Source of the DNA: Streptomyces albicerus
GTDB lineage: Bacteria; Actinomycetota; Actinomycetes; Streptomycetales; Streptomycetaceae
DNA: 64,000 nt
Assembly (NCBI RefSeq): GCF_008905045.1
Contig: NZ_VWMY01000050.1
Span: 23,589 to 87,588, forward strand
Reading direction: 5' to 3'
The translations under genes and the position numbers were made by a program. Below are positions 56,313-64,000 of the stretch, one piece after another (position 1 is the stretch's first letter; each line of letters starts with the position of its first letter). The notes under the pieces were generated by a model that saw only the letters and a program-made list of their open reading frames with translations, did no database searches and was not told the origin of the DNA.

Positions 56313-57113
56313 ATGCCTCGCACTCTTGCTCTCATCACCGGCGCCTCCTCCGGAATAGGCGCCGCCTACGCCCGCCTCCTCGCCGCCGACTGCGACTTCG
56401 TCCTGGTGGCCCGAAGGGCCGACCGCCTTTCCGCGCTCGCGGACGAACTCCGCGCGGCCGGCGCCGCCGTGGAGGTCCTGCCCGCGGACCTCGGGAACCA
56501 CGACGGCCTCACCACGGTGACCAAGCGCATCGCCGCCGGTGATGTCCGGCTGCTGATCAGCAACGCGGGAGACGGCGGCTACGCTCCCCTCGCCGACGTC
56601 GCCCCGGAGGAGATCGACCGCCTGCTCACACTCAACGGCGTGGCGTCCATCCAACTCGCACGCGCCGCCCTGCCCGGCATGCTGACCGCGGGGGAAGGAA
56701 CCATCGTCACGGTCGCCTCACTGCTGGCCTTCAGCGCCGGGCAGAGCAACCCGCACATGCCGCCCCGCACCATCTACAACGCCGCCAAGGCCGCCACCGT
56801 CGCCTTCACCCGCACCCTCACCCACGAACTCGCCGACACCCCCATCCGCACCCAGGTGGTCTGCCCGGGCGTGGTGGCGACGGAGTTCGCCGGCGGATAC
56901 GGAAACATCCCCTCCGCCATGACCGCGGAAGGCGTGGCCCGAGCCAGCCTCGCCGGCCTGCGCCTCGGCGAGACGATCTGCGTACCGGGCCTGGAGGACC
57001 AGACCGCCGCACTCGATGCCTTCCTCGCCGCCGAGACCGCCCTGCTCATGGGCGGCAACGTCCCTACCCCCGCCACCCGCTACAGCCAACCGCACCCACA
57101 GCCCACACGCTGA
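56313..57113 (+). CDS. Classical short-chain dehydrogenase/reductase
   Basis: 266 residues. Cofactor motif TGASSGIG (10-17), NAG in LLISNAGDGGY, catalytic Ser in TVASLLAFS and Tyr-Lys in TIYNAAKAATVAFTRTL. The Arg pair VARRADRL after the second strand suggests NADP preference. Substrate is unknown. Divergent from a MarR gene, the probable regulator. Followed at once by a broken IS5-type element. Confidence 0.9.
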   Translation: MPRTLALITGASSGIGAAYARLLAADCDFVLVARRADRLSALADELRAAGAAVEVLPADLGNHDGLTTVTKRIAAGDVRLLISNAGDGGYAPLADVAPEEIDRLLTLNGVASIQLARAALPGMLTAGEGTIVTVASLLAFSAGQSNPHMPPRTIYNAAKAATVAFTRTLTHELADTPIRTQVVCPGVVATEFAGGYGNIPSAMTAEGVARASLAGLRLGETICVPGLEDQTAALDAFLAAETALLMGGNVPTPATRYSQPHPQPTR

Positions 57114-57213
57114 GGACCGAGCCCGCAGGAGGAATCACGCACAGCATCGCGGTGACCTGCGTGATCCCTCCCGCTCGCCGACGCCGCCAAGGCCCATGAC
57201 CTAAGACATTGCC

Positions 57214-57840
57214 TCATTTGGTGAGTCCGCAGTAGCAGATGAGGCTGCAGGCGATGGCAGTGAAGGCCAGGAAGTGTTCGGCCTTGCGTTCGTAGCGGCG
57301 GCGCAGGCGGCGGCAGCCGGCCAGCCAGGACATGGTGCGCTCGATCGTCAGCGATGTCGGCCCAGCCGTGCGGAAGACTCGATTCCCTTGCTGGCGATGC
57401 GGTGCCGGATGCCGCGCTTGCGCAGCCATCAGCGCAGGTGGTCGTAGTCGTAACCCTTGTCCGCGTGGAGCTTGGCGGGCCGTCGCCTGCGCGGGCCGCG
57501 GCGGGACCGGATCGGCGGGATACCCCGCACCAGCGGCTCTAGTGCCTGGCTGTCGCGCAAGTTCGCGCCGGAGACGCCGAAGGAGAGGGGTAAACCGGTC
57601 CGCTCGGTAATCAAGTGGATCTTTGAGCCCTTCTTGCCCCGATCGGCAGGATTCGGACCCGTCAGCTCCCCCCTTTCAGGGCCCGCATGTTCACCGAGTC
57701 GAGCGCGCAGCGAGACCACTCCAGATCTCTGCGCGCGCCCAGCTCGTCGAGGATGACGCGGTGCAGCTTGGCCCAGACCCGGGCGGCGGTCCACTCGGCG
57801 AAACACCGATGTGCGGTGGGCACCCGCGCCCCCTGCCGAA
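57214..57840 (-). pseudogene. Degenerate IS5-family transposase
   Basis: On the minus strand the pieces read, in three frames: TAHRCFAEWTAARVWAKLHR and VILDELGARRDLEWSRCALD then SVNMRALKGG; after a one-G loss at a G-run (about 57683), GELTGPNPADRGKKGSKIHL and AKLHADKGYDYDHLR; a TGA (about 57428, expected CGA) inside HLR-WLRKRGIRH; and a one-base loss near 57350 (TGACG for TGGACG) before TIERTMSWLAGCRRL and RRYERKAEHFLAFTAIACSL. The N-terminal third is missing. At least two frameshifts and one nonsense codon make it dead. It abuts the MFS stop codon. Confidence 0.85.
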
Positions 57841-57847
57841 GCAGGGC

Positions 57848-59077
57848 TCAGCGGTGCGCGGCCGTCTCCGCGGGCCGCGGCACGTGCGTCGCCACAACCC
57901 GCCCGGTGTGGACCTGGACAGTCACCCGGCGCAGATCCACGGCGTACGCAACCCCCGCAACCCCCAGCCCCAGCACCGCAAGCACCGCGCCCGCGAGGGC
58001 CGGAGACGTCACGCCGAAGCCGGCCGTCAGGGCAAGACCGCCGATCCAGGCACCGCCGGCGTTCGCGAGGTTGAAGGCGGCCTGGTTGGCGGAGGAGGCC
58101 AGCGAGGGGGCCGAGGACGCCTTCTCCATGACCATCAGCAGAAGCGGGGAGCTGGTGACGAACGCCGCCGTGCCGAGCAGCACCACGGCCAGGGCCGCGC
58201 TCCACGCCGTCCCCATCAGGACCGGGAAGAGGGCCAGGACCGCCGCCAGCGAGACCAGACCGCCGAACAGCGTGCCCCGCATCGAGCGGTCGGCCAGGCG
58301 GCCGCCGAGCAGATTGCCCACCGTGGCCCCCACGCCGAACAGCGCCAGCAGCAGCGTCACGCTGGAGTCGGCGTATCCGGCGGAGTCCGTCAGCATGGGC
58401 GTGATGTAGCTGTACGCCGAGAACAGCGCGCCGAAGCCCGCGACCGTCGTACCGAGGGCCAGCCAGACCGGCAGCGACCTGAGCGCCGCCAGCTCGCCGC
58501 GCAGCCCGGCGGCGGGGGCGCGGGTGTGGGCGTGGTCGCGGGGCAGCAGCAGCGCCAGGGACACGATGGCCGCCAGGCCGATCGCGCTGACGCCGAGGAA
58601 CGTCGACCGCCAGCCGAGGTGCTGGCCCATGAGGGTCGCGACGGGCACACCCGCGATGTTCGCCACGGTCAGGCCGAGGAACATCAGCGAGACCGCGCGG
58701 GCCTTGCGCTCGGAGGCGACCATGCCGGTGGCGACGACGGCGCCCACGCCGAAGAACGCGCCGTGCGGCAGCCCGCTCAGGAAGCGGGCGGCGACCAGCC
58801 AGTGGTAGTCGGGGGCGAACGCGGAGAGCGCGTTGCCCGCGACGAACAGGACCATCAGGCCGATCAGGACCTTGCGGCGGGGCATGCGCGCGGTCACCGC
58901 GGCGAGGAGCGGGGCGCCGATGACGACGCCGATCGCGTACGCCGAGACCAGGTGTCCGGCGGTGGGGATCGAGATGTGCAGGTCGTCCGCGACGTCGGGC
59001 AGCAGGCCCATCATCACGAACTCGGTCGTGCCGATGCCGAAGGCGCCCACGGCGAGGGCGAGCAGGGCCAGGGGCAT
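57848..59077 (-). CDS. MFS drug:H+ antiporter family transporter (DHA1)
   Basis: 409 residues from ATG 59077 (GAAAGG upstream); 12 membrane helices. Motif A-like RMPRRKVLIGLMVLF between helices 2 and 3; start MPLALLALAVGAFGIGTTEF is typical of the AraJ/CmlA-type DHA1 group, with GLPHGAFFGVGAVVA in helix 4. Exports sugars or drugs; substrate unknown. The stop is 8 nt from the IS5 remnant, so the original downstream sequence was probably lost when the IS inserted. Confidence 0.92.
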   Translation of the reverse strand: MPLALLALAVGAFGIGTTEFVMMGLLPDVADDLHISIPTAGHLVSAYAIGVVIGAPLLAAVTARMPRRKVLIGLMVLFVAGNALSAFAPDYHWLVAARFLSGLPHGAFFGVGAVVATGMVASERKARAVSLMFLGLTVANIAGVPVATLMGQHLGWRSTFLGVSAIGLAAIVSLALLLPRDHAHTRAPAAGLRGELAALRSLPVWLALGTTVAGFGALFSAYSYITPMLTDSAGYADSSVTLLLALFGVGATVGNLLGGRLADRSMRGTLFGGLVSLAAVLALFPVLMGTAWSAALAVVLLGTAAFVTSSPLLLMVMEKASSAPSLASSANQAAFNLANAGGAWIGGLALTAGFGVTSPALAGAVLAVLGLGVAGVAYAVDLRRVTVQVHTGRVVATHVPRPAETAAHR

Positions 59078-59165
59078 GAGGGGGCCTTTCAAAAGGAGCG
59101 GGCGGTTCCGTACAGCATATGTTCAGCTACGGAACAAAGCCTCTCAGGCCCAGTATTCCCAGGGG

Positions 59166-60203
59166 TTACGAGCCGGTTGCCGAGAGCTTCACGCGGGCGG
59201 CGATCGGAAGATGGTCGCTGCCGGTCTCCGGGAGACTCCACGAGGTGAGCGGCTCGACGCCCTTCACCAGGATCTGGTCGATCCGCGCCATCGGGAACGA
59301 CGCCGGCCAGCTGAACCCGAAGCCGCTGCCCGCCGCGCCCTGCGTGGAGCGCATCTGTGCGGAGACGGCGTTGAGCGCGCGGTCGTTCATCGTGCCGTTC
59401 AGGTCGCCGAGCAGGACGACCTGCTGGAGCTTCTCGTCGGCGATGGCCTCGCCGAGCGCGTCGGCGCTCTTGTCGCGCTGCCGCGCGGTGAACCCGGCCT
59501 CGATCTTCACCCGCACGGAGGGGAGATGAGCCACGTACACCGCGAGCTGCCCCTCGGGGGCGGTGACCGTCGCCCGCATCGCCCGCGTCCAGCCGAGCTT
59601 GATGTCGACGGGCTTCGCGCCGCTCAGCGGGTACTTGCTCCACAGCCCGACCGTGCCCTGCACGGAGTGGTACTTGTACGTCGAGGCGAGGGCCTTCTCG
59701 TACACCGGGACCGCCGAGGCCGTCAGCTCCTCCAGGGCCACCACGTCGGCGCCGGAGGCGGCCACGTCGCGGGCCGTGCCGGCCGGGTCCGGGTTGTCGG
59801 CGTTGACGTTGTGCGTGGCTACCGTGAGGTCTCCGCCGCCGCCGGTCTTGTCGCCGAGCAGCCCGCCGAAGAGGTTGAGCCAGACGATCGCGGGCAGCAG
59901 CACGGCGATGAGCGCGGTCGCCGACCTGCGGACCAGCGCGAGGACGAGCAGCACCGGGATGAGGACGCCCAGCCAGGGCAGGAACGTCTCGGTGAGGCTG
60001 CCGAGGTTGCCGATGGTGTTCGGGACCTGGGCGTGCAGCAGCATCACCAGGGCGAGCACGACGGCGAGCGCGGCCAGGACGATCCCGCGGCGCCAGACGC
60101 CCCGGTCGTTACGGAGGGAGGAGAGTAGGCGCCGAAGCCGGGGTTCTCTGCGGTCGGGCCCCTGGCCGCCGCTGCCCGTCTCCGTCTTGTACGCCTGCGC
60201 CAT
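59166..60203 (-). CDS. Membrane-anchored endonuclease/exonuclease/phosphatase-fold protein
   Basis: 345 residues. Three N-terminal membrane helices (about 38-115) lead into an EEP domain (about 125-345): THNVNADNPDP, ADVVALEELTASAVP (metal-binding Glu), VVLLGDLNGTMNDR (Asp-Asn pair), and GSDHLPIAARVKL at the C-terminus (catalytic Asp-His). The catalytic set is complete. The domain is predicted outside the membrane. Substrate may be a phospholipid headgroup, nucleotide or nucleic acid. Confidence 0.88.
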   Translation of the reverse strand: MAQAYKTETGSGGQGPDRREPRLRRLLSSLRNDRGVWRRGIVLAALAVVLALVMLLHAQVPNTIGNLGSLTETFLPWLGVLIPVLLVLALVRRSATALIAVLLPAIVWLNLFGGLLGDKTGGGGDLTVATHNVNADNPDPAGTARDVAASGADVVALEELTASAVPVYEKALASTYKYHSVQGTVGLWSKYPLSGAKPVDIKLGWTRAMRATVTAPEGQLAVYVAHLPSVRVKIEAGFTARQRDKSADALGEAIADEKLQQVVLLGDLNGTMNDRALNAVSAQMRSTQGAAGSGFGFSWPASFPMARIDQILVKGVEPLTSWSLPETGSDHLPIAARVKLSATGS

Positions 60204-60410
60204 ACCGTCGCCTCACCAACTGCCGTGCACATCATCCCCGCGCATAAGACCCTAGGGGATGATCGCGTCCGTTCTCGCCGTCCCAGGACGGCCGTACGGG
60301 CACGAGGACGAACAAGTCGGCGTGACGAGTTCCGAATGCGGGCCCGATGAGGGCGGTCTGTGACGAAACGCGCACATTCTGCCGGGGGTTGGGGCCCCGC
60401 AGGGCTTCCA

Positions 60411-61142
<732 letters not shown>

Positions 61143-61221
61143 TCCGCCTGATCCAATTCTCCCTGGTGTGCGAGGCGTTCGCTCACCGTCGCCCCGGGCG
61201 GGCCCGATCCCGCCGTACGGC

Positions 61222-62805
61222 TCAGTGGTCCGCGCCCACCAGCTCCGGGTCCTCGCCCGCCTTCTCCGTCGGGGCCGGAGTGCGGCCCGGCAGGAACAGG
61301 CCCACGACCACCGCGCCGACGAGGGCGACACCGGCGCCGCACAGGGCCGTGACGTGCATCGCGTGCAGGAAGGCGTCGTTGGCCGGGCCGACCAGGGCGT
61401 CTCCCTTCGGGCCGAGTTTCGCGGCGTAGCCGAGCGTGGCCTCGATGGACTCGCCCGCGGTGTGCCGGGCGGCGGCGGGCAGCCGGTCCTCGATGCCCGA
61501 GCGGTACGCGGCGGAGAGCACCGAGCCGAGTACGGCGATACCGAGAGCGCCGCCGACCTGGCGGAACGTGTTGCTGAGCGCGGAGGCGGAGCCGGCCTTC
61601 TCGCGGGGCAGGGCCTGCATGATCACGACGCTGGTGGGCGTCATGATGTGCGCCATCCCCGCGCCCATGAAGAAGAAGATGACCTCCAGGATCCAGATCG
61701 GCGTGTCCGCCTCCAGCGTGGCGAACGCGGCCAGCATGGCGGCGATGGTGAGCATGCCGCCGGTGGTGGTGGCCTTGTTGCCGAAGCGGTCCACGACCAG
61801 CCGGGCGCGCGGCGCGAAGATCATCTGCGCGGCGGCCAGCGGCAGCATCAACAGGCCTGTCTCCAGGGGCGAGTAGCCGCGCACGCTCTGGGTGTAGAAG
61901 ACGGCGAAGAAGGTCACGCCCATCAGCGCGAAGAACACCAGCGCGATGGCGCTGATCGCCGCCGAGAAGACCTTGTTCTTGAAGTACGTGACGTCGATGG
62001 ACGGATGGTCGCTGCGCTTCTCGAACACGACGAAGCCGACGAGTACGGCGAGTCCGGCGCCGATGGTCGCCAGCACCGTCGGATCGGCGAAGTCGGCGAG
62101 CTGACCGCCCTTGATGATGCCGTACACGAGCAGGACGAGCCCGACGACGGACAGTACGACGCCGATGGGGTCGATGCGCCCGGGCTTCGGGTCGCGGGAG
62201 TCGGGAACCAGCCAGACCATCAGCGCGAGCGCGACCAGGACGATCGGCACGTTGATCAGGAAGACGGACCCCCACCAGAAGTGGTCGAGCAGGACTCCTC
62301 CGGTGATCGGCCCGATGGCGATGGCGAGGCCGACGCCGCCCGCCCAGATGCCGATGGCCTTCGGCTGTTCGTCGCGCTCGAAGACGTTCATGAGGACCGC
62401 GAGGGTGGCGGGCATCACAAAGGCGGCGCCGAGGCCCATCACCGCGCGGAACGCGATGAGTTCGACCGGCGAGCCGGAGGAGGCGGCGAGCGCCGAGCCG
62501 ATACCGAAGACGACGAGTCCGCCGAGCAGGACCTTCTTGCGTCCGAGCCGGTCACCGAGGAGCCCGGCGGAGAAGAGCAGGCCCGCGAAGACGAGGGTGT
62601 AGGAGTTGATGGCCCATTCGAGCTCGCTCTGGGTGGCTCCCAGGCCGGTCGGGGCGGGGGTCGAGATGGTCTTGATCGCGACGTTCAGGATCGAGTTGTC
62701 GAGAACGACGATCAGCAGGCTCAGCATCAGCACGCCGAGGATCGCCCAGCGTCGCCGGTGCACGGCTTCCGGTATGCGGGAGGCGGGGACGGCAGGAGTT
62801 GTCAT
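61222..62805 (-). CDS. DHA2-family (EmrB/QacA) MFS efflux transporter
   Basis: 527 residues, 14 membrane helices. Motif A LLGDRLGRKKVLLGGLV and motif C GWAINSYTLVFAGLL-type ELEWAINSYTLVFAG; helix 5 has the GVGLAIAIGPITGGVLLD antiporter motif. Expels amphiphilic drugs using the proton gradient. A 25-nt interval separates the start from a perfect 19-bp palindrome. The TetR gene is downstream, so this is an efflux pump with its own repressor. Confidence 0.93.
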   Translation of the reverse strand: MTTPAVPASRIPEAVHRRRWAILGVLMLSLLIVVLDNSILNVAIKTISTPAPTGLGATQSELEWAINSYTLVFAGLLFSAGLLGDRLGRKKVLLGGLVVFGIGSALAASSGSPVELIAFRAVMGLGAAFVMPATLAVLMNVFERDEQPKAIGIWAGGVGLAIAIGPITGGVLLDHFWWGSVFLINVPIVLVALALMVWLVPDSRDPKPGRIDPIGVVLSVVGLVLLVYGIIKGGQLADFADPTVLATIGAGLAVLVGFVVFEKRSDHPSIDVTYFKNKVFSAAISAIALVFFALMGVTFFAVFYTQSVRGYSPLETGLLMLPLAAAQMIFAPRARLVVDRFGNKATTTGGMLTIAAMLAAFATLEADTPIWILEVIFFFMGAGMAHIMTPTSVVIMQALPREKAGSASALSNTFRQVGGALGIAVLGSVLSAAYRSGIEDRLPAAARHTAGESIEATLGYAAKLGPKGDALVGPANDAFLHAMHVTALCGAGVALVGAVVVGLFLPGRTPAPTEKAGEDPELVGADH

Positions 62806-62829
62806 GCCGACGAGCCTAGGGGAGATTCG

Positions 62830-62848
62830 ATACGAGACCGTCTCGTAT
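62830..62848. promoter_or_regulatory. TetR operator upstream of the DHA2 gene
   Basis: ATACGAGAC-C-GTCTCGTAT, a perfect 19-nt palindrome centred 34 nt upstream of the transporter start, next to an AT-rich stretch that would be the promoter. Confidence 0.85.
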
Positions 62849-62966
62849 TTAAAATCCTTTACCGAGGTCTTACGCGGTCTTACCCAGAGGTCTTGCCCAG
62901 AGGTCCTACGCAGACGAAGAGGGCAGGAGTAGCCCCTCTAGCCGTTCCCTGGCACGAGGTGCCACC

Positions 62967-63008
62967 ATGGAGGTGATCCGGGGACGCCGTCAGGGCGCTT
63001 CGAGATGA
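62967..63008 (+). other. Candidate 13-codon upstream ORF of panB
   Basis: ATG at 62967 with GAGGTG 6 nt upstream encodes MEVIRGRRQGASR and ends TGA at 63006, 17 nt before the panB start. A GGCAC-GAG-GTGCC hairpin (62951-62963) overlaps its ribosome-binding site. It could be a leader or simply noise. Confidence 0.25.
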
Positions 63009-63025
63009 CAGAAGGAGCCGTTGCA

Positions 63026-63892
63026 ATGACGCAGCTTTCGGCTGCCCAGAAGCCGACCGACAGCAGCAGTAGGGCGCTGTACGGGGGCAAGGGCACACGC
63101 CGTATCACCGTCCGCGACATCTCCGCCGCCAAGGAGCGCGGCGAGAAGTGGCCCATGCTCACCGCGTACGACGCGATGACCGCGTCCGTCTTCGACGAGG
63201 CCGGCATCCCGGTCATGCTCGTCGGGGACTCGGCGGGCAACTGCCACCTGGGGTACGAGACCACCGTGCCCGTCACGCTCGACGAGATGACCATGCTGTC
63301 GGCCGCCGTCGTACGGGGCACTTCGCGGGCCCTGATCGTGGGCGACCTGCCCTTCGGGTCGTACCAGGAGGGGCCGGTGCAGGCGCTGCGCTCGGCCACC
63401 CGGCTGGTCAAGGAGGCCGGGGTCGGTGCGGTGAAGCTGGAGGGCGGCGAACGCTCCCACCGGCAGATCGAGCTGCTCGTGGAGTCCGGTATCCCGGTGA
63501 TGGCGCACGTCGGCCTCACCCCGCAGTCGGTGAACTCGATGGGCTACCGCGTCCAAGGGCGCGGCGAGGAGGCCGCTCAGCAGCTTCTGCGGGACGCCAA
63601 GGCCGTCCAGGACGCGGGTGCGTTCGCGGTCGTGCTCGAGCTCGTCCCGGCGGAGCTTGCCGCGGAGGTCACCCGGGTGCTGCACATCCCGACGGTCGGT
63701 ATCGGGGCGGGGCCGGAGACGGACGCGCAGGTGCTGGTCTGGACGGACATGCTGGGGCTGACCAGCGGTCGCGTCCCGAAGTTCGTGAAGCAGTACGCCG
63801 ATCTGCGTGCGGTGATGGGGAACGCGGCGAAGGCGTTCGCCGATGACGTCGTCGGCGGAACGTTCCCTCTCGAGGAGCATTCCGTCCACTAG
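63026..63892 (+). CDS. panB: 3-methyl-2-oxobutanoate hydroxymethyltransferase (PanB)
   Basis: 288 residues from ATG 63026, with AGGAG 8 nt upstream (an ATG at 63005 lacks a box). First step of pantothenate synthesis: ketopantoate from 2-ketoisovalerate and methylene-THF. Motifs: MLTAYDAMTASVFDEAGIPV, LVGDSAGNCHLGYETTVPVT (metal-binding Asp), DLPFGSY, AVKLEGGERS, AHVGLTPQSVN and GIGAGPETDAQVLVWTDMLG. A complete domain. Followed by a terminator; no other pan gene nearby. Confidence 0.96.
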   Translation: MTQLSAAQKPTDSSSRALYGGKGTRRITVRDISAAKERGEKWPMLTAYDAMTASVFDEAGIPVMLVGDSAGNCHLGYETTVPVTLDEMTMLSAAVVRGTSRALIVGDLPFGSYQEGPVQALRSATRLVKEAGVGAVKLEGGERSHRQIELLVESGIPVMAHVGLTPQSVNSMGYRVQGRGEEAAQQLLRDAKAVQDAGAFAVVLELVPAELAAEVTRVLHIPTVGIGAGPETDAQVLVWTDMLGLTSGRVPKFVKQYADLRAVMGNAAKAFADDVVGGTFPLEEHSVH

Positions 63893-63919
63893 CTAGTCCA
63901 CCAGTCCACTGTGGCACCA

Positions 63920-63955
63920 GGCAGCCCGCCGATCTTCCCCCGTCGGCGGGCTGCC
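63920..63955 (+). terminator. Terminator after panB
   Basis: GGCAGCCCGCCGA and TCGGCGGGCTGCC arms, perfect 13 bp with a C-rich loop, followed by CCCCTTT. Confidence 0.88.
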
Positions 63956-64000
63956 CCTTTGCTGCGCAGGCTGGGCTGGGTTGGGCTGGGTCGTGTTCGG

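Overview
The window is high-GC actinobacterial DNA and almost certainly comes from a Streptomyces chromosome. Many starts are GTG, codons strongly prefer G or C in the third position, and several genes look leaderless. Gene content and order match the glnII - maltose/starch - glnE - glnA2 - nadE - panB stretch known from S. coelicolor (recalled, not searched). About 55 protein genes are recognised. I saw no rRNA, tRNA or CRISPR array.

Layout. 0-5 kb holds the end of pspAB, a small membrane protein, a winged-helix protein, an ArsC-like protein and two exported proteins of unknown role. 5-7.6 kb is a nitrogen locus: glnII behind a well-formed GlnR box, a candidate Cys-Cys leader peptide, and an OmpR-type DNA-binding protein (probably GlnRII). 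7.7-17 kb has an epimerase, a NarL-type two-component pair, a DUF1996 secreted protein, a lipoprotein, a TPR protein, a sigma-like membrane protein, a TetR regulator and a tautomerase-fold isomerase. 17-33 kb has a receiver/SpoIIE phosphatase followed by a starch and maltodextrin locus: a 1804-residue double-GH13 pullulanase, an alpha-amylase, aglA, malG, malF, malE and the divergent repressor gene malR. Inverted GCAAG/CTTGC motifs sit at these promoters, and there is a strong hairpin between malE and malF.

33-42 kb contains a PAP2 phosphatase, a divergent LysR/EamA pair, glnE, an FMN-binding protein, a glyoxalase-fold protein and glnA2. 41.8-43.6 kb is a nitric oxide module: hmp and nsrR, each preceded by an NsrR-like box. 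43.8-48 kb looks copper-related: DUF3105, DUF305, DUF998 and DUF6153 proteins and a Met-rich multicopper oxidase, with a CsoR-like operator before the DUF6153 gene. nadE and a phosphodiester glycosidase follow.

52-58 kb is a rearranged accessory segment: a MarR/amidohydrolase pair and a MarR/SDR pair interleaved with broken transposase genes (IS5-like and one other family) and an N-terminally truncated TetR gene. 57.8-64 kb returns to ordinary sequence: an MFS exporter, an exo/endonuclease-phosphatase protein, a TetR/DHA2 efflux pair with a perfect 19-bp operator, and panB.

The most unusual signals are: a 168-bp intergenic repeat present twice, 43 kb apart, whose 16-bp inverted arms differ by a compensating base-pair change; a related short GC-rich repeat found only at gene 3' ends, which in one case has replaced a stop codon so that an EamA transporter frame runs 206 nt into glnE antisense; an alpha-amylase whose stop lies beyond its own terminator-like hairpin; and a leader-peptide candidate between glnII and the GlnRII-like gene.
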